From an uncultured Bacteroidales bacterium (GTDB taxonomy: Bacteria > Bacteroidota > Bacteroidia > Bacteroidales > Paludibacteraceae), in contig ONXE01000060.1 of NCBI GenBank assembly GCA_900321775.1, positions 1-23,416 on the forward strand: DNA of 23,416 nucleotides, in the 5' to 3' direction. Positions 16,732 through 23,416 of the stretch are shown piece after piece (positions within the stretch are counted from its first letter, which is position 1; the number at the start of each line of letters is the position of its first letter). The notes beneath the pieces are model-generated. The model searched no databases, had not been told where the DNA came from, and was given only the letters and a program-made list of their open reading frames with translations. Made by a program: the position numbers and the translations under genes.

Positions 16732-18873
16732 ATGGAACCGAACACGAAAATATGGAATGACGCTTTAGCGCGTTTGACAGGGAATCATCATGTTGCTTTC
16801 TCGGACAAGGAAACAGAGTTGTTGCTCACGGCGGTTGAGCAGATGGATCCGGCAGTTTTACAGTCTCGCGTGGATACAATGGAGATTATCGTAAACGAGA
16901 TGGGCTTGAACGCTACAGCAGTGGCGGCCATCATGCTTCAGGACCAGCCGGAAGAAGCTTCGGCCGTGTTTGGGGAGCAAGTGACGGCTATCATCACCGG
17001 ACTCGGGCGTGTGGAAGACCTCTACAAAGTGGACACGGTGCTTGAGACCGAGAATTTCCGAAAACTGCTTTTGGCCTTGGCCGAGGATGTGCGAGTGGTG
17101 ATGATAATCATCGCCGAGCGCTTGCGCCTGATGCGCGAACTCAATCAGTCTGACGACTCTGAGCGTAAGCAGCAAGTGGCAAGGGAAACCTCGTTCCTCT
17201 ACGCCCCCTTGGCTCACCGTTTGGGTTTGTATGTAATCAAAACCGAACTGGAGGACCTGTCTCTCAAGTTCTCCAATTACACTATATATAAAGAGATTGC
17301 GCACGCGCTGAATGCCAAGAAACAGGAGCGTGACGCCTACATCGCCGCCTTCATTGGCCCGGTGGAGGACAAACTGCGCTCTCTCGGCTTGAAGTTCCAT
17401 ATCAAAGGACGCACCAAGTCCATCCATTCCATCTACAATAAGATGCAAAAGCAGCAGTGCGGGGTGGATGGTATCTACGACTTGTTCGCCATTCGTATCA
17501 TCCTCGACTCGGAACCCGAAAAAGAGAAAGCCGAGTGCTGGCAGGCTTATTCCGTGGTGGCAGATATGTACCAACCCAACCCCAAGCGTTTGCGTGACTG
17601 GTTGTCTATCCCCAAGTCCAACGGCTATGAGTCGCTGCATACTACTGTTCTCGGCCCTGAAAACAAATGGGTAGAAGTGCAGATTCGAACCGAGCGCATG
17701 GACGAAGTGGCCGAGAAAGGTGTGGCAGCGCACTGGAAATACAAGGGCGGACAGAGCGAAACCGGAATGGACGAGTTCCTCAAGGGCGTGCGCGAGATGC
17801 TGGAGAGCGAACAGGTGGATAACCGCGAGGCAATCAGTGAATTCCGACTCAATCTCTACGACCAGGAGGTGTTTGTCTTTACCCCCAACGGTGAGCTCAA
17901 GAAACTGCCCAAAGGAGCCACGGTGCTCGACTTCGCATTCTCTATCCACTCCAACATCGGCTGCAAGTGCGTGGGCGGCAAAATAGCCGGGCGTAACGTG
18001 CCTATCAAGCGTGTTTTGCACAATGGCGACCAGGTGGAGATTCTGACTTCTCCGACTCAAAAACCTTCTGAGGCGTGGCTGAAGATTGTGCAAACCAGCA
18101 AGGCAAAAACCAAGATTCGTCAGGCGCTGAAAGAGATTGAATATAAGGACGCTGCGGAGGGTCGCGAATTGCTGGAACGTCGTTTCAAGAACTGGAAACT
18201 CGACTACTCAGAAGGACGTGTGGCGCAAATGGCCAAGAAACTTGGATTCAAGGCCGTTACCGACTTTTACCAGGCCTTGGCGCAGGGTAGGTTGGACATC
18301 CTCAACGTCCGGGACACGTATGCTGAATTGGAGCGCGAGGCGCAAGAGCAGGAACATCAGTTGTCCGGAATCTCTGCGGATCAGTTCGTACAACAGACAC
18401 CGGATGTTAGCGCTTCCGGTCATCAGGATGTGCTGGTAATCGATCAGAACCTGAAGAATGTGGACTACAAATTGGCCAAGTGCTGCAACCCGATCTATGG
18501 CGACCCCATCTTCGGTTTCGTGAGCATCAGCGCCGGAATCAAGATCCACCGCGAGAATTGCCCCAATGCCCAGGATATGCGTTCACGTTTCCCGTATCGT
18601 ATTGTTCCTGCGCGTTGGTCGGGAAAAGTGCAGGGCATGCAGTACCCGATCACTCTTCGCGTGGTGGGACTCGACGATATAGGTATCGTCAGTGGTATTA
18701 CTTCGCTGATTAACAAGGAATCAGGCGTACTCCTGCGAACCATCTCCATCGACTCGCACGACGGTATTTTTGAGGGACATCTGACCCTGCTGGTCTCTTC
18801 TACGGACCAGTTGGATGCTATCCAAAAGAAAATAGCCACGGTCAAAGGCGTGAAAAATATCTCACGTGCATGA
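16732..18873 (+). CDS. Long RelA/SpoT homologue, probably synthetase-only ((p)ppGpp synthetase)
   Basis: Cytosolic stringent-response enzyme, 713 residues from the ATG at 16732 (the frame opens at TTG 16699, less likely). In order: HD-like region (about 25-140), synthetase (about 215-345: GRTKSIHSIYNKMQ, YDLFAIRI, PKSNGYESLHTTVLGP, Glu315 in EVQIRT, GVAAHWKYKGG), TGS (379-440), CC/zinc-finger region with Cys584-Cys585, ACT (about 636-713). The hydrolase pocket looks dead: the usual LLHD...ED reads MLQDQPEEA (Gln70-Asp71), the ADRLHNM segment reads AERLRLM (128-134), and I find no counterpart of the first metal His. The synthetase core keeps its key residues. So it probably makes but does not degrade (p)ppGpp, and another enzyme would be needed for hydrolysis. 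Confidence 0.9.
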   Translation: MEPNTKIWNDALARLTGNHHVAFSDKETELLLTAVEQMDPAVLQSRVDTMEIIVNEMGLNATAVAAIMLQDQPEEASAVFGEQVTAIITGLGRVEDLYKVDTVLETENFRKLLLALAEDVRVVMIIIAERLRLMRELNQSDDSERKQQVARETSFLYAPLAHRLGLYVIKTELEDLSLKFSNYTIYKEIAHALNAKKQERDAYIAAFIGPVEDKLRSLGLKFHIKGRTKSIHSIYNKMQKQQCGVDGIYDLFAIRIILDSEPEKEKAECWQAYSVVADMYQPNPKRLRDWLSIPKSNGYESLHTTVLGPENKWVEVQIRTERMDEVAEKGVAAHWKYKGGQSETGMDEFLKGVREMLESEQVDNREAISEFRLNLYDQEVFVFTPNGELKKLPKGATVLDFAFSIHSNIGCKCVGGKIAGRNVPIKRVLHNGDQVEILTSPTQKPSEAWLKIVQTSKAKTKIRQALKEIEYKDAAEGRELLERRFKNWKLDYSEGRVAQMAKKLGFKAVTDFYQALAQGRLDILNVRDTYAELEREAQEQEHQLSGISADQFVQQTPDVSASGHQDVLVIDQNLKNVDYKLAKCCNPIYGDPIFGFVSISAGIKIHRENCPNAQDMRSRFPYRIVPARWSGKVQGMQYPITLRVVGLDDIGIVSGITSLINKESGVLLRTISIDSHDGIFEGHLTLLVSSTDQLDAIQKKIATVKGVKNISRA

Positions 18874-19496
18874 GCGCGCGCAATTAATAAAGATGTTTGA
18901 ACAGGATGCGTAAAGCCTTCTACATACTGCTTTGTTGCTTTGCCACTGCGGTTTTGTCCGCTGCAGAGTACAGCGGACGCGTCATCGACAGTACCGGTGA
19001 GCCGATGATGTATGCCACTGTGTTTTTGGAGGACGACCCTATTGCGGGCACGGCCACGGGACGGGACGGACGATTTGTCCTGCAGACCGACGTGCCGACC
19101 ACCAGTCTGGTAATCGTCTCGTTTGTAGGCTATGAGAAGGAAACGCTTCCATTGGCTTTCTTCGCCGATTCGGATGCCGTGGTAGTGCTCAAAGAGCAAC
19201 CCATTGCCCTGCAGGAAACGGTCGTGGAGGCCAAGAAATCCAAGCAGAAGAACAAGCGCAAAGAAATGGCTAAACTGCTCTATCAGGTGTTCAATCGAAT
19301 GGAGTACGATTTTCCCGACGAGCCCTACCGTCTGCGCCTCGTAAGCGATGTGAAGATGGACGCAGAGAACACGCCTTGGGGAATGGAGCAGATGATTGCT
19401 TCTGTCATCCAGATCCCCGAAGGTCGTCCCGACAGCCGCGACTCAGTTCAGTTTATAGGCGAGTACTGCAAGCGTTTCTTCCTTGCCCATATCCGC

Positions 19497-19596
19497 ACCC
19501 GTGCCGATAGTATTCTGGCGGGCAAAAACTTGGACAAACGCGTTCGACCCGTGCCGATAGTATTCTGGCGGGCAAAAACTTGGACAAACGCGTTCG
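19497..19596 (+). repeat. Exact 50-bp tandem duplication
   Basis: Copy 1 is 19497-19546, copy 2 is 19547-19596, each beginning ACCCGTGCCGATAG and ending ACAAACGCGTTCG, with no difference and no extension on either side. 50 is not a multiple of 3, so it shifts the reading frame of the gene it lies in. Lack of divergence means it is very recent or an artefact. Confidence 0.98.
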
Positions 19597-20105
19597 TCAG
19601 ATGGCTTTGGAAATGGATTCGGGTGTAGTGGTACACCAGGCGCTGTGGGCTATTGCGGATGTGCACTACGACTTTGTGAGCGAGATGAATGATCTTCGGC
19701 ACTGGACCGTGTTACGCGAGAACGAGGGCGAGACAGTGCTCACATATACCGAGAAGAAGAACTTCCTCGGCATCGTCGTCTATGAAATCCTGCGCCACTA
19801 TATCGTTGATTCTGAGACATTCCGAATCCGCCGATTCGTGGTGGAAGGCACTATGGATGTGAGTATCCCCTTCGGGCACAAACTTAAGCCGGACGAGTTG
19901 GCAATGTTGAACCTGCTAAATGTAGATGAGCAGGCTATCGACAAGTTCCGCGTGAAATCAGGTCACGGTCGGGTAGTGCTGAACACCATTTATCGGATGC
20001 ATCCCGACGGGCACCTCTATCCGCAGGAGCGAAGTATGCTAACCGACGCTGTCCTCAACAGCACCAAACGGCAGAATCAGACCATTCCTATCCACATAAA
20101 AGGAA

Positions 20106-20143
20106 CACAACACGTCTCGTCTGTGCAGACGAAAGGTGTTGTG
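20106..20143 (-). terminator. Two-segment hairpin, possible terminator for the DUF4837 gene
   Basis: CACAACAC (20106-20113) pairs with GTGTTGTG (20136-20143), and CGTCT (20118-20122) with AGACG (20127-20131), around a GTGC loop and a 4/4 internal loop. On the minus strand it is followed by TTCCTTTTAT, so it could end the DUF4837 transcript, although it lies inside the last codons of the opposing plus-strand gene. Confidence 0.5.
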
Positions 20144-20193
20144 CCTCTTCCGTATCGTCCTTCGCGACGTGTTCCGCGCGAAATAGTGCCGGT

Positions 20194-21225
20194 TTACTGA
20201 TTCTCCGAAGTAACTTTCACTTCTTTGATAGCATTGATTTCCTCAGGCATCTTCAGTGTGTAGAGGATAGCCTCCGCCTGACGATAGACGTTGCGTTTCT
20301 TTTGCCCTGCGGCATACACGAACGCTTCTGCCGTGACGATGCGTTGGTGTGTCTCGTCCAGACGCGTATGTTGCACAAACGGGCCACCCATTGCTGCTCC
20401 GCCTTTCATCTTCCACAATCCGCGAATCTCGGCGCAGTAAGCGTTGTCGTTGACGGCAATGGCTTGATACTGAGGCGGGAAGATCTTGTACTCCGTGCCC
20501 ATGTACGAGCCCTCTACATAGCCGTTGATGCGTCCCATCATACTGTCACGCTTGGCAAGCAGGTATTCCGGCGTAAACGTGTTCTCGTCGGTGTAAGGGT
20601 AGGTATAGACGATGATGTCGCGGCGCTTGGGACCGTTGTCATTGCAACACCAAACGAAGTCGGGATCTTCCTGAATCAACTGATAGTCAGCAGGAATGTA
20701 CATCTGCACGCCAAACTTCTTCAAGATAAGATCCGAAGCGTCATGATTGCAGAAACGCTTGTAGAACTTGGCCTGACGTTCCAATTCCTGACGTACGAAC
20801 CAGTTACGGATAGTCAAGCTCTTCTCGTTGATAAGTGCCTGCATTGCCTCTCCGCTTGGAGCCGTCAGTTTGACCACAGCCTGCGGGTGCGAGTACCAGT
20901 CGGTTTTGTAGGACAACTTGGCCTCTTTGTAGCGCTGCGGATTGATGTCCACCAGAAGGATGTTGCGCACGGGTTTCAACATGTCGTCGAAATTGGCCCA
21001 ACTGACCTGCGAGAGGGTGAAATAGCTCTCCATCTGTGGCATGCACGGCATGTCTGCCTCCAGATAGGCACGCAACGTATCACCTTGTTCGCCTTCCCAG
21101 TAATTGTTGTTGCACACAACCAGCAACTCATAAATCGTTCCTGTTGCAGACGTGACAATCTTGCCGTCGTTCTTACAGCCGACGAGCAGCAATAAGGAGA
21201 AAAGAAAGAGCAAAGACTTTTTCAT
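20194..21225 (-). CDS. DUF4837 family lipoprotein
   Basis: 343 residues. The N-terminus MKKSLLFLFSLLLLVGCKND is a lipoprotein signal with lipobox LVGC and lipid-anchored Cys17, so it is attached to the envelope. The body matches the Bacteroidota DUF4837 family: TGTIYELLVVCNNNYWEGEQ, ADMPCMPQMESYFTLSQV, RNILLVDINPQ, FGVQMYIPADYQLIQEDPDF and RDIIVYTYPY. Function of the family is unknown. It lies 217 bp behind pdxA, the largest same-strand gap here, and that gap is rich in hairpins and repeats. Its stop overlaps the convergent plus-strand stop by 7 bp. Confidence 0.9.
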   Translation of the reverse strand: MKKSLLFLFSLLLLVGCKNDGKIVTSATGTIYELLVVCNNNYWEGEQGDTLRAYLEADMPCMPQMESYFTLSQVSWANFDDMLKPVRNILLVDINPQRYKEAKLSYKTDWYSHPQAVVKLTAPSGEAMQALINEKSLTIRNWFVRQELERQAKFYKRFCNHDASDLILKKFGVQMYIPADYQLIQEDPDFVWCCNDNGPKRRDIIVYTYPYTDENTFTPEYLLAKRDSMMGRINGYVEGSYMGTEYKIFPPQYQAIAVNDNAYCAEIRGLWKMKGGAAMGGPFVQHTRLDETHQRIVTAEAFVYAAGQKKRNVYRQAEAILYTLKMPEEINAIKEVKVTSENQ

Positions 21226-21442
21226 ATCACTTGAAATTTAGAATGTATTACTTGCTCGCGTAGCGATTGTTCGAGCTTCGCGATATATGAACCCTTAACC
21301 ATGCACGGCTCTGCCGATCGTCTGTGAAGAAGCCACTCGGCTTGTGGCTTCAAGCTTGAGCGCTGCGGAAGCAGATTAAGCGAAAGCATAGAATAAATTC
21401 TGCGAGGTAAGAACCCTTAACCATGAACCATGAACCCTTAAC
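21226..21442. other. Structured intergenic region between pdxA and the DUF4837 gene
   Basis: No coding frame. It holds several hairpins: GCTCG/CGAGC (21254-21258/21272-21276), CGGC-TCT-GCCG (21306-21316), an 8-bp perfect stem GAAGCCAC/GTGGCTTC (21329-21336/21344-21351), and CTGC-GGAA-GCAG (21363-21374) nested inside GCTT/AAGC (21354-21357/21378-21381), the loop being GNRA-type. The hairpin-rich part is bracketed by copies of GAACCCTTAACCATG (21289-21303, 21411-21425). It could be an untranslated leader or a small RNA; I recognise no known RNA family. Confidence 0.5.
21412..21442. repeat. Heptamer array AACCCTT/AACCATG abutting the pdxA stop
   Basis: Units AACCCTT (21412-21418), AACCATG (21419-21425), AACCATG (21426-21432), AACCCTT (21433-21439) and a partial AAC (21440-21442) in exact 7-bp register. 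The next base, 21443, begins the pdxA stop codon (minus strand). Two further units, AACCCTT and AACCATG, occur at 21290-21303. Confidence 0.92.
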
Positions 21443-22558
21443 TTATTCTTCTTGGGGTTTGTTCAGGAAATCCAGTCCCTTGAAAGGCAGTGGCTTAGCC
21501 GGTTTGTCCTCTTTCTCCTTGAAAGGCAGCGGGTCAGCACTGATCTCCGCGCTCTCTTTGCGAGTCCGAAGCAAGTCAATGGCCATATACAGCGCGTGGC
21601 TGAATGATTGTGCGTTGGCGATGTTCTTGCCAGCCAAATCGTAGGCCGTGCCGTGGTCGGGCGACGTGCGGATGATGTTCAGTCCGGCCGTGTAGTTCAC
21701 GCCATCCATGTCCAAACTCTTGAACGGAATAAGCCCCTGGTCGTGGTACATAGCCAAGATTGCATCGAAATGTGCGTACTTGCCCGAGCCGAAGAAACCG
21801 TCGGCAGAGTAGGGGCCGAAAGCCATGATACCTTCGTCGTACGCCTTCTTGATGGCAGGACGAATAATCTCCTCTTCTTCCTTGCCAATCAAACCATTAT
21901 CGCCTGCATGAGGATTCAGAGCCAACACCGCGATGCGCGGACGGCGAATGCGGAAATCCTTCAGCAACGAGTCGGCCAACGTGTGCAACTTGCTCAAGAT
22001 ACGCTCTTCGGTGATGCAGCTCGCCACCTGAGATATGGGCATATGGTTGCAAACCAACGCCACTTTCATCTGCGCGCTAACCATCATCATCAAACTCTCG
22101 CCTCCGTCTCCGAACATCTTCGTCAGGTACTCGGTATGACCCGAGAAACGGAACTTGTCGCTTTGGATGTTCTCCTTGTTGATTGGTGCAGTCACGAGGG
22201 CGTCCACCAAACCGGCTTTCAGGTCTTCGCAGGCGCGACTCAAGGCCAGAAACGAGGCATGACCTGCTTCCGGCGTCGAATGGCCGATGCTCAGCGGAGT
22301 ATCATCAGGATAAACGTTGATGAGGTTAATCTTGCCCGGACGCACATCTTTCGCGGACTGAATGACCGAGAACTGCATGTTCCTCATCTCCTCGTCCATA
22401 AGTTTCAGATGCTCGCGCGCAATCTGCTGATTACCATAGATTACGGGCGTGCAAATCTCGCAGATGTGCGGGTCGGCAATACCCTTGAGTATGATTTCGT
22501 AGCCGATACCGTTGATGTCGCCACTCGAGATGGCTATGATGGGTTTAGTACTTTCCAT
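21443..22558 (-). CDS. pdxA: 4-hydroxythreonine-4-phosphate dehydrogenase
   Basis: NAD-dependent oxidation of 4-phosphohydroxy-L-threonine in de novo pyridoxal 5'-phosphate synthesis. 371 residues against about 330 in E. coli; the excess is mostly the C-terminal tail. Visible: SSGDINGIGYEIILKG (11-26), VDALVTAPINKE, the three metal-binding histidines His141 (GHTEYL), His217 (NPHAGDNG) and His272 (YHDQGLIPFK), and RTSPDHGTAYDLAGKN. The tail carries a repeated PLPFK (PLPFKEKEDKPAKPLPFKG), unlike the rest. The ATG overlaps the end of the nitroreductase gene by 14 bp, suggesting translational coupling. Confidence 0.95.
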   Translation of the reverse strand: MESTKPIIAISSGDINGIGYEIILKGIADPHICEICTPVIYGNQQIAREHLKLMDEEMRNMQFSVIQSAKDVRPGKINLINVYPDDTPLSIGHSTPEAGHASFLALSRACEDLKAGLVDALVTAPINKENIQSDKFRFSGHTEYLTKMFGDGGESLMMMVSAQMKVALVCNHMPISQVASCITEERILSKLHTLADSLLKDFRIRRPRIAVLALNPHAGDNGLIGKEEEEIIRPAIKKAYDEGIMAFGPYSADGFFGSGKYAHFDAILAMYHDQGLIPFKSLDMDGVNYTAGLNIIRTSPDHGTAYDLAGKNIANAQSFSHALYMAIDLLRTRKESAEISADPLPFKEKEDKPAKPLPFKGLDFLNKPQEE

Positions 22559-23078
22559 AATGCACTTTTTCGTATTGTAGTTTGTCTATTTCGCGGGGTT
22601 TGCGCTCTTCGTTTTTATGGCCGAGCGAGATGACGCACAGCACGTTTTTGTCCTCCGGTATGCCGGTCAGGTTGCGTATCTGTTGTTCCGCGGAAACCGT
22701 GTTCTCTTCGTCCATATAACGGCCGTATATCTGCACCCAGCATGCGCCCAGACCCAAGTCGGCTGCTTCCAATAAGATATGTTCCGCTGCGATGGCGCCG
22801 TCGCACTGCCAGGTGTCTGTCAGGTTAGGGTCCACGCATACGATGATGCCCGCTGCCGACTCTGTTAGCATTTGGCTGCCATACGTCCTGCAACCTGCCA
22901 TCTTGTTCAGCGTCTCACGGTCTGTCACGACCACAAACTCCCACGGATTGCAACGTTTCGATGCCGGTGACATCAGCGCAGCCTGCAGAATCTGTTCGAT
23001 TTGTTCCTGCTTCAGCGGCTCGGCTGTGTATTTTCTATATGAGCGCCTCACTCGCGCCAATTCCAAAAAACTATCCAT
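22545..23078 (-). CDS. Nitroreductase-family FMN oxidoreductase
   Basis: 177 residues, a full-length small nitroreductase, cytosolic and probably FMN-dependent and dimeric. Visible: N-terminal RRSYRKYTAEPLKQEQIEQI with the FMN-phosphate-binding arginines, MSPASKRCNPWEFVVVTDRE (about 36-55), the central DGAIAAEHILLEAADLGLGA segment (about 93-112), and the C-terminal VISLGHKNEERKPR. The natural substrate cannot be told from sequence. It lies 25 bp behind alaS and overlaps pdxA by 14 bp, so the three are probably one transcription unit. Confidence 0.92.
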   Translation of the reverse strand: MDSFLELARVRRSYRKYTAEPLKQEQIEQILQAALMSPASKRCNPWEFVVVTDRETLNKMAGCRTYGSQMLTESAAGIIVCVDPNLTDTWQCDGAIAAEHILLEAADLGLGACWVQIYGRYMDEENTVSAEQQIRNLTGIPEDKNVLCVISLGHKNEERKPREIDKLQYEKVHYGKY

Positions 23079-23082
23079 AATA

Positions 23083-23100
23083 ACGAAAACGAAAACGATG
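23083..23100. repeat. Hexamer repeat in the alaS-nitroreductase gap
   Basis: ACGAAA ACGAAA ACGATG at 23083-23100 (plus-strand reading) fills most of the 25-bp gap and ends 4 bp from the nitroreductase start codon on the minus strand. Short and possibly chance. Confidence 0.6.
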
Positions 23101-23103
23101 ACC

Positions 23104-23416
23104 TTAACCTATTATTGCATGGAGCAGTTCGTCCATTGCGGCGCCAAGGCCCTCTTTGTTGCGTCCGCCGGCAGTAGCCATCTGCGGCGCACCGCCACCT
23201 CCGCCTTGTATGTGCTTGGCGGCACTCTTGATCAGGTTGCCTGCGTTCAGACCGGCTTCCACCATAGGCTGACTCAGGAAGACAGCTATCTGCGGCTTGT
23301 CGTCTTGCTCTGTGGCTGCAATCACGGCGAACTTCACGTCCGTAAACTTACCCTTCAGCAGCGGCAGCATAGCACGAATCATGCTGTTGTCGGCCTGTCC
23401 TGTGACGCGCACTACC
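23104..23416 (-). CDS. alaS: Alanyl-tRNA synthetase, C-terminal end (partial)
   Basis: Only the last 103 residues or so are in the window; the gene runs off the right edge. The piece is the DHHA1/C-Ala end of AlaRS: RVTGQADNSMIRAMLPLLKG, then FAVIAATEQDDKPQIAVFLS, and the typical glycine-rich GGGGGAPQMATAGGRNKEGL before the stop. AlaRS charges tRNA-Ala and edits mischarged Ser/Gly; this C-terminal part binds tRNA and aids dimer formation. With aspS and a ProX-like domain at the other end, the window has three aminoacyl-tRNA charging or proofreading functions. Confidence 0.9.
   Translation of the reverse strand, partial: VVRVTGQADNSMIRAMLPLLKGKFTDVKFAVIAATEQDDKPQIAVFLSQPMVEAGLNAGNLIKSAAKHIQGGGGGAPQMATAGGRNKEGLGAAMDELLHAIIG

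Larger units (their letters stand above)
18906..20200 (+). pseudogene. Carboxypeptidase-regulatory-like domain protein, disrupted by a 50-bp tandem duplication
   Basis: ATG 18906, 32 bp after the relA stop. Signal peptide of about 20 residues (MRKAFYILLCCFATAVLSAA), then a CarboxypepD_reg-like beta domain (about 20-105: YSGRVIDSTGEPMMYATVFL, GTATGRDGRFVL), then a charged stretch (KKSKQKNKRKE) and a domain of unknown function. After FFLAHIRTRADSILAGKNLDKRVR the frame is lost and ends at 19628, because bases 19497-19546 are repeated exactly at 19547-19596. Removing one copy joins the frame to QMALEMDSGVVVHQALWAIA and gives 414 residues ending EIVPVY. The family is common in Bacteroidota as an envelope protein without a known function. 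The stop overlaps that of the convergent DUF4837 gene by 7 bp. Confidence 0.85.

Noticed and set aside
19580..20200. A separate gene in the second frame after the duplication
   Set aside because: It begins inside the second copy of the 50-bp repeat and continues the upstream protein exactly when one copy is removed.
21226..21442. tRNA gene, CRISPR array or known riboswitch in the structured gap
   Set aside because: No cloverleaf with a TTCRA-type arm could be drawn, the repeats are 7 bp without spacers, and no riboswitch core I know is present.
21412..21442. Telomere-like AACCCTT repeat
   Set aside because: The resemblance to a plant-type telomere unit is superficial; units alternate with AACCATG and sit between bacterial genes.

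Overview
The window looks like a chromosomal segment of a Bacteroidales (Bacteroidota) bacterium, probably a gut- or rumen-type commensal. The evidence is: a -33 TTTG / -7 TAnnTTTG promoter at 9519-9550; starts without Shine-Dalgarno sequences; a DUF4837 lipoprotein; a BspA-like leucine-rich-repeat protein; a secreted family 1 pectate lyase with a type IX secretion-like tail; a TonB C-terminal-domain protein; and the gene pair TPR protein-ribH. No tRNA, rRNA, CRISPR array, insertion sequence or phage gene was seen.

Layout. 1-3836 (+): fabD, aspS, and a HAD hydrolase fused in one frame to a ProX/YbaK-type tRNA-editing domain. 3839-4729 (+): a secreted TonB-C/MORN-like protein. 4741-6419 (+): ettA (ABC-F), with a frameshift near its start. 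6419-8707 (+): BspA-like LRR protein whose ATG appears to have become ATC. 8902-9294 (+): small putative helix-turn-helix protein, followed by a promoter region. 9562-11900 (+): TPR membrane protein, ribH, YitT-family membrane protein. 11923-12828 (+): sugar nucleotidyltransferase-like protein, then strong hairpins. 12985-16526 (-): pectate lyase, rsmD and a conserved pilin-like hypothetical. 16732-20200 (+), divergent: long RelA/SpoT homologue with a degenerate HD domain, then a carboxypeptidase-regulatory-like protein broken by an exact 50-bp tandem duplication. 20194-23416 (-): DUF4837 lipoprotein, pdxA, nitroreductase and the 3' end of alaS.

Most genes are housekeeping: fatty acid initiation, tRNA charging and proofreading, translation throttling, riboflavin and pyridoxal phosphate synthesis, rRNA methylation, stringent response. 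The accessory genes (TonB-C protein, LRR protein, HTH protein, pectate lyase) are inserted between them. The first three look more AT-rich by eye than their neighbours.

The least ordinary features are: (i) the HAD-ProX fusion beside aspS; (ii) short tandem repeats with a period of exactly 7 bp, of unrelated sequence, filling four separate same-strand gaps and in two cases running into the start codon of the next gene; (iii) an intergenic region at 21226-21442 rich in hairpins and bracketed by copies of one such repeat; (iv) three local lesions (ettA frameshift, LRR start loss, 50-bp duplication) that may be real decay, reversible switches or assembly errors. I do not see a complete undescribed defence or mobile system here.
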